A DNA stretch of 64,000 bases from CBDBCU01 sp965203435 (GCA_965203435.1 CBDBCU010000003.1:1-64000), one strand, 5' to 3'. Shown: positions 6,754-16,666, numbered from the stretch's first letter. Numbers and translations are program-made. Notes: generated by a model from the sequence alone, not told the origin.

Positions 6754-8886
6754 TCACGGCCCGGCGGCCGGGCTTTCCGCCGCCGGCTCGGCGGCCAAGA
6801 CCGCCGCCAGGGTTAAGACCGGCTGATTGAGGGCCAGCACATACATTTCCCCGGCGGCGTCAACGCCAAAGGACAGGATTTCAATATCGGCGGTTGCCAG
6901 TAGTTGCCGCGTCCCGCCGGCGGCGGCATCCGGCGTCAAGGCCCAGATGCGGCCACTGCAAAAATCGCCAAAGATATAAGTACCGACCCGTTGCGGCAAA
7001 GCCGCCCCCTGATACTGACCGCCCCAGATGATGGCGCAACCCTCCTCCTGAGTATAGGTAACTAGCGGCGGCGTAGCGGCGGTCAAGGCGGCGCACCGGG
7101 ATGGCTCCCCATAACAAAGATTGCCCTCAAAGACCGGCCATCCCAGGTTGGCCCCGGCGGTGACAATAGATATTTCCTCCGCGCCCTTATCGCCCACATC
7201 GCCCACCCACAACCGGCCGTCCGCGTCAAAGGACATCCGCCAGGGATTCCGCAAGCCGTAGGCCCAGATTTCCGGCCGGGCCGCCGGCACTGCCAACATA
7301 GGATTGTCCGCCGGTATAGTGTAGGGCTGTTCCGGGGCGGCGCCGCGCACATCGATGCGGATTATCTTGCCGCGGAGGCTGGCAAGATTTTGAGCATCCT
7401 CCGGGAAAAATATGTTTTCGCCAATCCCCAGATACAGCAAATCGTCCGGGCCGAAGCGGATAGCCCCGCCATAGTGGGCATAATTCGGCATCGGCTGTTC
7501 CAGGATAACCAACTCTCCGGCCTTGTCGACTTGGCCGTTGGCTACCGGGAAACGGGACAGGCGGGCTTTCCGGGGGTCAGCGCGGATGGTGTAATAGACA
7601 TAGAGAAAGGGAAAACGGTCAAAATCCGGATCCAAGGCGGCGCTGAGCATACCGTTTTCGGTCGTGGAGGAGTCCGTGCGGTCGGTCAAGTCCAGGAGCG
7701 GCGGCTTGGCCCCCGCGGCGCACGGGGACTGGTCATCAGCAAGACACCGGGCCAGGGTACCCTCCCGCTGTACCACCGCCAAGCCGCCGCCGGGCCAGGA
7801 AAGCAACTCTACCGGCTGCCGGATTTCCACTACCGCGCCGACGCGAAAGGTCAGTTCCGGCAGTAGTTGCGGCGTAGCGGAACCCGATTCGTAACGCCAG
7901 CAGGTCGGATAGCCGCCGGGTTGCAGGGCGCAGAAAGTATCCCACCCGCCGCTGATAGCCGTGAAATTTCCCGCCGGCTCCCCCAATTCCGCGCCGAAAC
8001 CGCCGCCCCAACATTCCAAACCGCCCTCGGGACGCAAGCCGCAGGTATGCAATTCCCCGGCGGCGATTTGCGTAAAAACTCCCGGCGGCGGGCTAGACTG
8101 GCCGGCGGCATCATCCCCTTGACACCAAGCCGCGCCCTCCGGCCGCAAAGCGCAAGTGTTGCGGATACCCAGGGCTAGGGATTGAAAGGGGCCGCTGTGG
8201 CTATCAGCTTGGCCCAAGTCATTTTTCCCCCAGCACCGCAAAGCGCCGTTGGCGGTCAGGCCGCAGCCGTGGACGCCGCCGGCGGCGATGGCGGTAAAGA
8301 CGGCGTCGGCCGGCGGCGCGGTTCGTCCGTCCCAATCCCAGCCCCAGCAATGGGCATAGCCGGCGGTATCCAGGGCGCAGGCGTGCTGTTTCCCGGCGTC
8401 CACTTGGGTAAATTGTCCCGGCGGCGGCGCATTTTTGCCATATTCGGCGGATCCCCAGCACGTAATAGTTCCATCCAAACCCAAGCCGCAAGCATATTCC
8501 TGCCCGACGGTTACCTGCTGGAACCGGGCGGCGGCCAGCAGCATGGTCGGGCGCAGATGATAGTCGTTGCCCTGGCAAACCACCCGGCCGCTTTCCCGCA
8601 AACCGCATTGGCCGTCTCGGCCAATCCCTATTTGCGTCAAGGGGGTTAACCCGGCCGGCGGCGGCGCGGCGGCGATCGGGTCGGCAATGGCGGGAGATGG
8701 GGTCGGCGCAACCGGCGCGCGGTTGGCACAAGCCCCGCTGAAAGCCAAAGAGACAACCAAGGCGGTCAAACTCAAGGCAAGGAATCGGGTAAGGGATAGC
8801 CGTTCCGGTCGGAAAGGCATCCGGTTGCGGCCGGAGCATATCCGAAACCAGGATTTCAGCAGCGACCGGCAACGGGCAAATTTCAT
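6754..8886 (-). CDS. RCC1-repeat plus PQQ-type sugar dehydrogenase-like exported lipoprotein (paralog B)
   Basis: The 710-residue product starts at ATG 8886 after GGAG. A long basic N-region and hydrophobic stretch lead to LAFSGAC, a lipobox-like site. Residues about 70-330 form RCC1-type blades, each with a Cys pair (HACALDTAGYAHCWGWDW, GCGLTANGALRCWG, CGLRPEGGLECWG). Residues about 350-690 form a GSDH-like beta-propeller (GMLSAALDPDFDR, YYGGAIRFGPDDLLYLGIG-type segment, RPEIWAYGLRNPWRMSFD, GRLWVGDVG). These are the hallmarks of soluble aldose dehydrogenases using PQQ. It lies 64 bp after paralog A in the same direction. Enzyme activity is inferred; the RCC1 repeats may be a binding domain. 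Confidence 0.8.
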   Translation of the reverse strand: MKFARCRSLLKSWFRICSGRNRMPFRPERLSLTRFLALSLTALVVSLAFSGACANRAPVAPTPSPAIADPIAAAPPPAGLTPLTQIGIGRDGQCGLRESGRVVCQGNDYHLRPTMLLAAARFQQVTVGQEYACGLGLDGTITCWGSAEYGKNAPPPGQFTQVDAGKQHACALDTAGYAHCWGWDWDGRTAPPADAVFTAIAAGGVHGCGLTANGALRCWGKNDLGQADSHSGPFQSLALGIRNTCALRPEGAAWCQGDDAAGQSSPPPGVFTQIAAGELHTCGLRPEGGLECWGGGFGAELGEPAGNFTAISGGWDTFCALQPGGYPTCWRYESGSATPQLLPELTFRVGAVVEIRQPVELLSWPGGGLAVVQREGTLARCLADDQSPCAAGAKPPLLDLTDRTDSSTTENGMLSAALDPDFDRFPFLYVYYTIRADPRKARLSRFPVANGQVDKAGELVILEQPMPNYAHYGGAIRFGPDDLLYLGIGENIFFPEDAQNLASLRGKIIRIDVRGAAPEQPYTIPADNPMLAVPAARPEIWAYGLRNPWRMSFDADGRLWVGDVGDKGAEEISIVTAGANLGWPVFEGNLCYGEPSRCAALTAATPPLVTYTQEEGCAIIWGGQYQGAALPQRVGTYIFGDFCSGRIWALTPDAAAGGTRQLLATADIEILSFGVDAAGEMYVLALNQPVLTLAAVLAAEPAAESPAAGP

Positions 8887-8950
8887 ATCAGCTCCAAGAC
8901 CGGCGGCAAGTTCCTCAGCCGGGACGGGCAAGTTCAGCGGCGGCCGGCGG

Positions 8951-11209
8951 TTACGGCCCGGCCGCCGGGCTTTCCGCCGCCGGTTCGGCGGATAAAAGGG
9001 ACGCCAGGGGCAAGGGCGGCTGATTGAGGGAAAGGGCATACATTTCCCCGGCGGCGTCCGCGCCGAAAGCCAGGAGGGGACTGCCCACGGTTGCCGCCAG
9101 CCGCCGCGACCAACCGCTTTCCCCCTCCGGCGTCAAAGCCCAGATACGGCCGCTGCAATAGTCGCCAAAGATATAATCCCCGGCCCGTTGCGGCAAAGCA
9201 ACGCCCTGATACTGCCCGCCCCAAATGATGGCGCAGCCCTCCTCCCGGCCATAGGATACTACCGGCGGCGCATAGTCGGACAGGGCGGCGCAGCGTTGTT
9301 CCCCCCAATGGCAGCGGTGATTGCCCTCCCAAGCCGGCCAGCCCAGATTGGCCCCGGCTGTTGCGATAGATACTTCCTCGGCATCCGTGGAGCCGACATC
9401 GCCCACCCACAAGCGGCCGGCGGCGTCAAAGGACATCCGCCAAGGATTCCGCAAGCCGTAGGCCCAGATTTCCGGCCGCGCGCCCGGCGTGGTCAACATA
9501 GGGTTATCCGCCGGAATCTGATAGGGCTGTTCCGGCGTGGCGCCGCGTACAGCAATGCGGATTATTTTGCCGCGCAGACTGCCCAAGTCTTGGGCTTCCG
9601 CGGCAACTCGGTTTTCCCCAAGGCCCAAATACAGCATACCATCCGGGCCGAAGCGGATGGCCCCGCCAAACTGCCAAATATCCGGCATCGGCAGTTCCAG
9701 AATAACCAATTCCGCCGCCGGGTCGACCGGGCCATCGGCTACCGGAAAGCGGGATAAGCGGACTTTCCGGGGGTCAGATTGCGCGGTGTAATAAACATAG
9801 AGAAAGGGATGGCGGTCAAAATCCGGATCCAGGGCGGCGCTGAGCATACCGCTTTCGCCGGTGGAAAAATCCGTATGGTCGGTCAAGTCCAGGAGCGGCG
9901 GCTGATTGTCCCGGGCGCAAGGGTCGTCGCCGCGGCGCTGGCATAAGAGAATAAGCCCTTCCCGTTCCACCACGGCCAAGCCGCCGGCGGGCCAGGGGAA
10001 CAGTTCTACCGGCCATTCCAGAGCCGCCGGCCTAACTTCATCGGAAAAATCGGCTATGGGATCCGCCGCCGGCTGGGGGGAATCCGGCAGATAATGCCAA
10101 CACAGGGGATAGCCGCCGTCGGTCAAAGCGCAGAAAACATCTATATTAACCCGCGGCTCCGCGCAACCGGCGGCATCGTGGCCCGCGGCGCAAAAAGTAT
10201 CCCAGCTGCCGCTAATCGCGGTGAACACTCCCTCCGGCTCCGCCAGTTCTGCGCCAAAGCCGCCGCCCCAACATTCCAGCTGGCCCCCGGGCCGCAAACC
10301 GCAGGCGCGCCTTTCTCCGGCAGCGATTTGCGTAAAAGCGCCGGGCGGCGGGTTGGATTGGCCGGCGGCGTTGTCCCCCTGACACCAAGCCGTGCCATTC
10401 CGCCGCAAAGCGCAGGTATTCCGCAGGCCCAAAGTCAGGGATTGAAAGGGGCCGGCGTGGTTATCGGCCTCGCCCCGGGTATTTTTGCCCCAGCAATGCA
10501 ACCGGCCGGCGGCGGTCAGGCCGCAGCTGTGGACGCCGCCGGCGGCGATGGTGGTAAAGGCAATGCCGGCCGGCGGCGTGGCCCGGCCGTCCTCATTCCA
10601 ACCCCAGCATTGGGCATAGCCGGCGGTATCCAGGGCGCAGGCGTGCTGTTTCCCGGCAGACACCGCAGTAAATTGTCCCGGCGGCGGCGTGGTTCGCTTA
10701 TGCCGCTCCTCCGATCCCCAGCAGGCAATTGTTCCGTCCCGGCGCAGGCCGCAGGCGAATTCCTGGCCGACGGTTACTTGCCGGAAGGGGACATCCGCAA
10801 GCAGCATTGGCAAGCGCAGATGATAGTGGCTGACCCGGCAAACTATCCGGCCCTCCTCTTGCAAGCCGCAGCGACCGCCCAAGCCTACCGCTAGCTGGAC
10901 AAAGGGGATTGAACCGGCCAGCAGCGGGGCGGCGGCCGGTACGACAACGGACGGCGGCGGCGTAGCGGTGGGGACGGCAGTAGGGTCCGCAGTAGCCGGC
11001 AAGGGTAGGGATGTAGGGGCGGCCGTGGCGGTAGGTTGGGGCGGCGCAACCGGCGTACTGAGCGTACTGTTGGCACAAGCCCCGCTAAAGGCCATAGCCA
11101 GAACCAGGGCGGTCAAAGCCAAGGCAAAGGCTCGGCTGCGGGACAACCGTTCCGGTTGGGGGGACAGGGTTTTAGGGTCGGGCCGGATTCCAAACAAGCG
11201 TTTCAGCAT
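8951..11209 (-). CDS. RCC1-repeat plus PQQ-type sugar dehydrogenase-like exported lipoprotein (paralog A)
   Basis: The 752-residue protein has the same architecture as the following gene: leader ending MAFSGACAN, a low-complexity Pro/Ala/Thr linker, Cys-paired RCC1 repeats (CGLRRDGTIACWGSEERHK, HACALDTAGYAQCWGWNED and others), then a GSDH propeller (GMLSAALDPDFDRHPFLYVY, RPEIWAYGLRNPWRMSFD, LWVGDVGSTDAEE, ICSG-like GDYCSGRIWALTP). It carries one extra Cys-containing insert around residues 350-380 not in paralog B. Many segments are nearly identical, so a tandem duplication is likely. Predicted to be surface-anchored and to oxidise an aldose or similar sugar; substrate unknown. Confidence 0.8.
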   Translation of the reverse strand: MLKRLFGIRPDPKTLSPQPERLSRSRAFALALTALVLAMAFSGACANSTLSTPVAPPQPTATAAPTSLPLPATADPTAVPTATPPPSVVVPAAAPLLAGSIPFVQLAVGLGGRCGLQEEGRIVCRVSHYHLRLPMLLADVPFRQVTVGQEFACGLRRDGTIACWGSEERHKRTTPPPGQFTAVSAGKQHACALDTAGYAQCWGWNEDGRATPPAGIAFTTIAAGGVHSCGLTAAGRLHCWGKNTRGEADNHAGPFQSLTLGLRNTCALRRNGTAWCQGDNAAGQSNPPPGAFTQIAAGERRACGLRPGGQLECWGGGFGAELAEPEGVFTAISGSWDTFCAAGHDAAGCAEPRVNIDVFCALTDGGYPLCWHYLPDSPQPAADPIADFSDEVRPAALEWPVELFPWPAGGLAVVEREGLILLCQRRGDDPCARDNQPPLLDLTDHTDFSTGESGMLSAALDPDFDRHPFLYVYYTAQSDPRKVRLSRFPVADGPVDPAAELVILELPMPDIWQFGGAIRFGPDGMLYLGLGENRVAAEAQDLGSLRGKIIRIAVRGATPEQPYQIPADNPMLTTPGARPEIWAYGLRNPWRMSFDAAGRLWVGDVGSTDAEEVSIATAGANLGWPAWEGNHRCHWGEQRCAALSDYAPPVVSYGREEGCAIIWGGQYQGVALPQRAGDYIFGDYCSGRIWALTPEGESGWSRRLAATVGSPLLAFGADAAGEMYALSLNQPPLPLASLLSAEPAAESPAAGP

Positions 11210-11318
11210 AGACCGGCAACCGACGAACTCCCATCCCGATTTAAGGCAGATTATATGTTACCTAATCGGGGCGGTCAAGGGCGGCGGTAATGGGCCTTTT
11301 GCTGGCAAATGTATCCAT

Positions 11319-11343
11319 CCTTCAACAAGTTCAGGATGAGCGG
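11319..11343. repeat. Dispersed repeat family B (CAACAAGTTCAGGATGAG)
   Basis: A copy of the 25-bp element that recurs, in both orientations, at 20171, 20252, 26895, 29880, 32513 and 48107. It sits in the 11210-11457 gap with the promoter of the next gene and no coding region. Confidence 0.8.
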
Positions 11344-11377
11344 ATAAATACTAAAAGACCGGGAGATGGCAACCGCC

Positions 11378-11406
11378 TTGACCGGCCAACCCATCCCGGC
11401 TACAAT
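11378..11406 (+). promoter_or_regulatory. Promoter of the acetolactate-synthase-like gene
   Basis: TTGACC (11378-11383), a 17-bp spacer, TACAAT (11401-11406), 52 bp before the ATG. Confidence 0.65.
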
Positions 11407-11457
11407 CACCCTTAACTTTTGCCCTAATCCCCTAACCTTGCAAGGAAAAGTGAACTT

Positions 11458-13062
11458 ATGCCGATGCTGACCGGCGGGCAAGCCTTGGCCAAATCCCTGT
11501 ATCGGGAGGGAGTCCGGGTGATTTTCGGGCTGCCGGGGGTGCAGCTGTACCACGCTTTGGACGGATTAGCGGAGGAGCCGGGGATTCGGTTCATCACTAC
11601 CCGCCACGAGCAGGCTACTACCTATATGGCGGACGGCTACTCCCGGGCCGGCGGCGCCGGCCTTGGCGCGGCGATGATGGTGCCCGGGCCCGGCTTGCAG
11701 AACGCCGCGGCCGGCATTGGCACGGCTTACGCCGCCTCGTCGCCCATCCTGGTGGTCTGCGGGCAGATTGAGCGGGATTTGATTGGCGTTGACCGGGGGA
11801 TTCTCCACGAAGTCAACGATCAGCTGGATACCATCAAGCCGGTTACCAAGTGGGCAAAACGGATTTTAGACCCGGCGGAAATTCCGGATGCGGTGCATAC
11901 CGCGTTCTATCAGCTGAAAACCGGCCGGCCGCGCCCGGTGGAAATTGAAATCCCGCCGGAAACCCTGGCGGAAAGGGCTGAGGTGGAACTGCGGGAGCCA
12001 GAGGAATATCCGCCGGCGGCGGCGGATCCGGCGGCGGTACAGGATGGGGCGCGGTTGCTGGCGGCGGCCGCTAATCCGCTGATTTGGGCCGGCGGCGGCG
12101 TCATTTCCGCCGGAGCCGGGGATGCTTTGCGGCAAGTCGCCGAATATCTGCAAGCCCCGGTCATCACCACGCCGGAGGGCAAGGGGGCTATTTCGGAAAG
12201 GCATCCCCTGGCTTTGGGGGCGCACCGCCTGCGGAATGACCCGGTAGCCCGGGAAGCGCCCCACTTTGACGCTATCCTGGCCGTTGGCACTCGGATGGCT
12301 AACCCGGCCTGGCTGGACGGGCAGCCGATTGTGCAGATTGATATTGACCCGGCGGAACTGGGCCGCAACTGCCCCCACACTCAGGGCATCCTGGGCGATG
12401 CCCGGCAAACGCTGGAAAGCCTGCATACCGCCCTGGCCGCCATAACGCCGCCGCATCCCGACCGGTCGGCGGCAGTGGCGGCTTTGCGGGAAAGGCGGGC
12501 GGCCACCGCTTTGCGGGTAGAGCCGCAGGAAACTTTGACCGCTACTATCCGCAGCGTGATGCCCGAGGACGGCATCCTGATTGCCGGGATGACGCAAATC
12601 GGCTACTACTGCCGGGCTTTCTATCCGGTGTATCAGCCGCGGACTTTCATCACTTCCTCTTACGCCGGCAACTTGGGCTACGCTTTCCCGGTGGCGTTGG
12701 GGGCCAAGGTAGCCCAACCAGACAAGGCGGTGGTGGCGGTGTCCGGGGATGGCGGCTTTCTCTTTAATTCCCAGGAACTGGCGACGGCGGTGCAGTACGG
12801 CATTAACGTGGTGGTCGTGGTATTCAACGACAACGCCTATGGCAATGTGCTGCGGGATCAGGTGAACCGCTTTGAGGGGCGCATTTACGGGGCGGATTTG
12901 CACAACCCGGATTTTGTAAAGCTGGCCGCGGCTTACGGAGCCCGGGGCGTCCGGGCCGAGGGCGCGGAACAGTTGGCGGCGGCCCTGCAGGAGGCATTGC
13001 GCGTGGACGCCCCGACGCTGATTGAGGTTCCGGTACCGCCGATGCCCACGCCCTTTGAGTAG
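11458..13062 (+). CDS. Thiamine-diphosphate-dependent enzyme, acetolactate synthase large-subunit-like
   Basis: The 534-residue protein has the three domains of the family. The N-terminal domain has FGLPGVQLYHALDGL and the catalytic Glu in TTRHEQAT. The central domain has ANPLIWAGGGVISAGAGD. The C-terminal diphosphate-binding domain has SGDGGFLFNSQELATAVQ and then FNDNAYGN. It has no FAD-specific or regulatory-subunit neighbour (no ilvN), so it may be a catabolic acetolactate synthase, or a benzoylformate decarboxylase- or oxalyl-CoA decarboxylase-like enzyme. ATG 11458 follows AAGGAAAA; the ATG at 11464 is also possible. It has its own promoter. Confidence 0.8.
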   Translation: MPMLTGGQALAKSLYREGVRVIFGLPGVQLYHALDGLAEEPGIRFITTRHEQATTYMADGYSRAGGAGLGAAMMVPGPGLQNAAAGIGTAYAASSPILVVCGQIERDLIGVDRGILHEVNDQLDTIKPVTKWAKRILDPAEIPDAVHTAFYQLKTGRPRPVEIEIPPETLAERAEVELREPEEYPPAAADPAAVQDGARLLAAAANPLIWAGGGVISAGAGDALRQVAEYLQAPVITTPEGKGAISERHPLALGAHRLRNDPVAREAPHFDAILAVGTRMANPAWLDGQPIVQIDIDPAELGRNCPHTQGILGDARQTLESLHTALAAITPPHPDRSAAVAALRERRAATALRVEPQETLTATIRSVMPEDGILIAGMTQIGYYCRAFYPVYQPRTFITSSYAGNLGYAFPVALGAKVAQPDKAVVAVSGDGGFLFNSQELATAVQYGINVVVVVFNDNAYGNVLRDQVNRFEGRIYGADLHNPDFVKLAAAYGARGVRAEGAEQLAAALQEALRVDAPTLIEVPVPPMPTPFE

Positions 13063-13210
13063 TGGGTAGCCGGGCGGCCGGAATAGGCCCGCCTTTACCG
13101 CAACCGGTAATTAGCCGCCTTTGCCGCAAGGGATGATTAACCCCTTTCCCGGCCCCCTTTCCCGGCAAGGGGGAGCGGCCGGCGCTATCCTAGCGGCCAT
13201 AGGATACCCA

Positions 13211-13933
13211 ATGGGCAAGGCTTTGACCCCACTGCATCAGTTGCACAACCGGGTTATCCAATGCGCCCGCTGTCCCCGGCTGGTGGAATATCGGGAGCGG
13301 GTCGCCCGGGAAAAGGCCGCCCGCTATCGGGATTGGGATTATTGGGGCCGGCCGGTGCCGCCCTTTGGCGATCCGGCGGCCCGGCTGCTGATAATGGGAT
13401 TGGCTCCGGCGGCTCATGGCGGCAATCGCACCGGCCGGGCTTTTACCGGAGATGCCAGCGGCGATTGGCTGTTCCGCAGCCTGCATAAGTTTCACTTTGC
13501 CAAATCCCCCCATTCCCATAGCTTGGACGATGGCCTGGAGCTGACCGATGTCTATATCACCAACGCGGTACGCTGCGCCCCGCCGCAGAACCGGCCGACG
13601 GCGGCGGAAAAGGAAACCTGCCGCCCCTGGCTGATTCAGGAATTGCAGCTATTGACGGAGTTGAAAGCGGTCGTGGCTTTGGGCCGCTTTGCCTTTGACG
13701 CTTACCTGCAAACCCGCGCCGCGGCGGGCTTGGTCAATCCTGCGCCCAAACCGACCTTCGGGCATAACGCCGCTTATACCCTGCCGGAGGGCGTGGTCTT
13801 GATTGGATCGTATCATCCCAGCCGGCAGAACACCAACACCGGCAAGCTGACCGAGGAAATGTTTGACGCGGTGTTGGCAAAGGCGCGGGCGGTTATCGGG
13901 CCGGCGCGGGCCGGGGGAAATCCGCCGCTATAG
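13211..13933 (+). CDS. Uracil-DNA glycosylase, family 5 (UdgB)-like
   Basis: The 240-residue protein removes uracil or related bases from DNA. It shows the family Fe-S cysteines (CARC near residue 20, a Cys in NAVRCAPP and one in KETCRPW), the GLAPAAHGGNRTGRAFTGD loop with the phosphate-contacting motif, and the C-terminal SYHPSRQNTNTG motif. The lack of an Asp or Asn in the GLAPAAHG motif is the feature that separates family 5 from family 4. ATG 13211 is chosen since it follows AGGATA and begins the conserved part; the 90 bases before it in frame look non-coding. It overlaps the end of the convergent DUF1111 gene by six bases. Confidence 0.85.
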   Translation: MGKALTPLHQLHNRVIQCARCPRLVEYRERVAREKAARYRDWDYWGRPVPPFGDPAARLLIMGLAPAAHGGNRTGRAFTGDASGDWLFRSLHKFHFAKSPHSHSLDDGLELTDVYITNAVRCAPPQNRPTAAEKETCRPWLIQELQLLTELKAVVALGRFAFDAYLQTRAAAGLVNPAPKPTFGHNAAYTLPEGVVLIGSYHPSRQNTNTGKLTEEMFDAVLAKARAVIGPARAGGNPPL

Positions 13934-15355
13934 GGCATTGAGAAAGGCAATCAGGGCGGCCCGTTCCGCTTGGGAAAGGGCGATGAAATTATCCCGGGAT
14001 TTGGATCCTTCGCCGCCGTGCCAGAGGATGGCTTCGGACAGGTTGCGGGCGCGGCCGTCGTGGAGCAGGCGAGTATGGCCGTTGACCGTGGCAATCAGTC
14101 CGATTCCCCACAGCGGCGGAGTGCGCCATTCCTGCCCATCAGCCCGGAAATCCGGGCGGTTGTCGGCCAGGCCCGGCCCCATATCGTGCAGCAGCAGGTC
14201 GGTGTAGGGATAGATGGTCTGCTGGCTCAGGGCGGGAAGGTCGCTTTCCCCGGTAACATAGCGGGGCGTATGGCAGGCGGCGCAGCCGGCGGCTAGAAAC
14301 AGCTCCGCCCCCGCCGCCACTTCGGGATCCTCCAGATTCCGCATCGCCGGCACGGCCAGGGTGCGGTTGTAAAAGGTTATTTTCCGCAGCCGTTCCGCCG
14401 GCAGTTCCGGATCGCCGCCATTAGGGGCCGCTAGACAGGCGGTTTGCGCCGGCGGGCAGTTTTCCTCGGGAAAGAGGATGGAAGTAATGCCGATGTCGCC
14501 CAAGAAAGCGGCGGCTACCTGCTGCGCCACGGTCGGCTGATTGGCTTTCCAACCAAAGCGACCCAACGACAAATCCCCCTTGCGCCAATCCCAGACCATA
14601 TTGGGCCGGCCCGAAATGCCGTCGCCGTCCACATCCGCCGGGTCGGCTTGGGCCAAGAGGTCCGCCGCGGGAATAGATTCCAGCAGGCCGGCCCCGAACA
14701 CTGCCGGGGCTACCCGGGGCGAAATCCGCAAGCCGGCCGGCAGGGGGCCAAAGGCCGGGTCGTTAATGGCATAGCGGGGCGATAAGAGGGTATAGGGCTG
14801 GCCGTCAGCATAAGCGCCGGAAATTTCGGTATAGGTCAAGCCGATAATGCCCTCCGGCGGAACTAGCCCGATAGCCCGGTCTTGCAGTTGGCCGCCATAA
14901 TTAGGGACGGGCAGGGGCGCGCCGTAGCGGTCGCTTCCCGGCCGGCTCAGGCGCAGCAGCAGGCCGCGGGTGGGGTCGTCCGCCGATTCGGGAGGGCGGC
15001 CGCGGCCGTCGTGGGTATGGCAGGAGGAACAGGATTGGGCGTTGAAAGTGGGGCCTAATCCATCCCGCGCCTCCGTGGAAGCCGGGGCCGTTACCCAATT
15101 CTGGTTAAAAAAGCTGTCGCCCACCTCGAAGGTGCGCCGCTCCAGGTTGGTCAAATTGCGGGCCGACAGGGAAAAGGCGTTGCGGGTGTGGTCAAAGGCG
15201 GTAGTGTCGCCGCCCAGCCGGGCTACCAGCAGAGATTCGGCGTCCCAGCCGCCGTTGCCGGATTGGGGAAAAAGTTGCCCGCAACCCGGCAGCAGCAGCA
15301 GGGCCAAGCCCATTACCGCTACCGCCAACCGCCGGATTAGCGGGCTTCCGTGCAT
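13928..15355 (-). CDS. DUF1111 di-heme lipoprotein (thiol oxidoreductase-like)
   Basis: The 475-residue protein has a lipoprotein signal (LALLLLPGCG) and two c-type heme sites, CSSCHTHDGRG near residue 105 and CAACHTPRYVTG near residue 360. The NAQSCSSCHTHDGRGRPP block and the overall length fit the DUF1111 family, related to di-heme peroxidases. It begins 19 bp after the imelysin gene and must be in its operon. The pair is common near iron-uptake genes; a role in iron or metal redox handling at the cell surface is inferred. Confidence 0.85.
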   Translation of the reverse strand: MHGSPLIRRLAVAVMGLALLLLPGCGQLFPQSGNGGWDAESLLVARLGGDTTAFDHTRNAFSLSARNLTNLERRTFEVGDSFFNQNWVTAPASTEARDGLGPTFNAQSCSSCHTHDGRGRPPESADDPTRGLLLRLSRPGSDRYGAPLPVPNYGGQLQDRAIGLVPPEGIIGLTYTEISGAYADGQPYTLLSPRYAINDPAFGPLPAGLRISPRVAPAVFGAGLLESIPAADLLAQADPADVDGDGISGRPNMVWDWRKGDLSLGRFGWKANQPTVAQQVAAAFLGDIGITSILFPEENCPPAQTACLAAPNGGDPELPAERLRKITFYNRTLAVPAMRNLEDPEVAAGAELFLAAGCAACHTPRYVTGESDLPALSQQTIYPYTDLLLHDMGPGLADNRPDFRADGQEWRTPPLWGIGLIATVNGHTRLLHDGRARNLSEAILWHGGEGSKSRDNFIALSQAERAALIAFLNAL

Positions 15356-15374
15356 AATCGGTGACGCCGTCCCC

Positions 15375-16562
15375 TTAGCTGACGTTCAGGGTGATGCCCA
15401 CTCGCAGGGCGGCGTCCACGATGGTGTCGGTCTGCAATTCCAGGGCCGCGATGGTGTCCAGGATGGAAACCCGGCCGGCGGCGCTGTTCGGCACATTTTC
15501 GCCCAGGTGCTGGTCAAAGGGGGCGGGAATGCGGCCGGCCAGGGCTACGCTGTCCCGGATTTGCCCTTCCAGCTGGACGGCCAGGTTGGGGTCGGCGGCG
15601 GCGACCAGGTCGCTGACCCCGGGGCCGGCCAAGCCGCCGTAATCGCCGGTATAGACCATCAGGATGCCCAAGGCGTTGCCCACGATGTCGGCGGTGGTGT
15701 TGTCGGAAAAACAGGAATGTTCATCCTCTTGGGAGCGTTCCTCGAAGGCCACCGTCATCCGCTCTCCGGCCAACTCGCCGCGGCTCAGTTCGCCAATGCC
15801 GGTGATGATGTGGGTCAGGGCGGTATCGGTATCCATTGCCAGGAATTGGGCGCGGTAATTGCCGCTGACCGCCGGACTCCACGCCTGCACCAAGCCGTCC
15901 AGGTGGGTCAGCAGCAGATCCGAGGCTACGGCCAGGTAAGTTCCCCGGCGGTCGGCATTGGCGGCGGTAGTGTAGTCGGACACCGGGCGGGAGCCGGGGC
16001 CGAGGGGGTTCAGATCCTGGCCCCAAAGCAGGAACTCGATGGCGTGCCAACCGGTGGAAATGTTGGCTTCGCCGTCCTTTTCGTTCAGCTCGGTGAGCAG
16101 GGCGGCGTTAATGCTGGGATACTGGTCGGGGTTGTTGATGACGCCGGCCCCGGAATCGCCCTCGACATAGTCCACATAGGCTTCATCCATGGGCCAGGCG
16201 TTAATCAGCCCCTCCGGGCCGTCCGTCTCATTGTCAATGGGGCCGCCGTAGAAACGATAGGCTTCGGTGGGGCCGTAGTCGTCCCGGGCCAGGAGCCAGG
16301 CCCGTTTGGCCGCTTCCAGCGTGGCCGGGGTGGGGTTGGTCAGGAAAGTGTCAATGGCCCGATCCATTGCCCGGGCCGACTGGCGGCTCTGGAGGTAGGT
16401 GGCATAGACGCCGTTGGCGTAGTTCCGGACTACTTCCTCTTTGAGGGCGGCGCTGGGGCCGGCAGGCTCCGGGGCCGGCTGCGCCTGGGTGCAGGCCAGC
16501 AGCAACAGGGAGAGGGCGGTCAACAGGGTGACCGGGACGGCCAGTCTTAAAGGAAAGCGCAT
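15375..16562 (-). CDS. Imelysin family lipoprotein (M75-like)
   Basis: The 395-residue protein starts MRFPLRLAVPVTLL and has a lipobox at LLLLACTQ. The imelysin GxHxxE motif is present as GWHAIEFLLWG near residue 175. A C-terminal helical repeat half (VSILDTIAALELQTDTIVDAAL) is as expected for the two-domain fold. Imelysins are outer-surface proteins tied to iron acquisition. It is the first gene of an operon with the DUF1111 di-heme protein and has a strong promoter about 210 bp upstream, leaving a long leader with a GC hairpin. Confidence 0.9.
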   Translation of the reverse strand: MRFPLRLAVPVTLLTALSLLLLACTQAQPAPEPAGPSAALKEEVVRNYANGVYATYLQSRQSARAMDRAIDTFLTNPTPATLEAAKRAWLLARDDYGPTEAYRFYGGPIDNETDGPEGLINAWPMDEAYVDYVEGDSGAGVINNPDQYPSINAALLTELNEKDGEANISTGWHAIEFLLWGQDLNPLGPGSRPVSDYTTAANADRRGTYLAVASDLLLTHLDGLVQAWSPAVSGNYRAQFLAMDTDTALTHIITGIGELSRGELAGERMTVAFEERSQEDEHSCFSDNTTADIVGNALGILMVYTGDYGGLAGPGVSDLVAAADPNLAVQLEGQIRDSVALAGRIPAPFDQHLGENVPNSAAGRVSILDTIAALELQTDTIVDAALRVGITLNVS

Positions 16563-16666
16563 AAAAATTCCCTCCGCGGATTAGATAGGGTATCCGGCAG
16601 GCAGTTGTCTTGCCTCCCCAGTCAAGGCAACCGGGCCGCGGCGGGCGGCCGTCCGGATAAAAGTTT

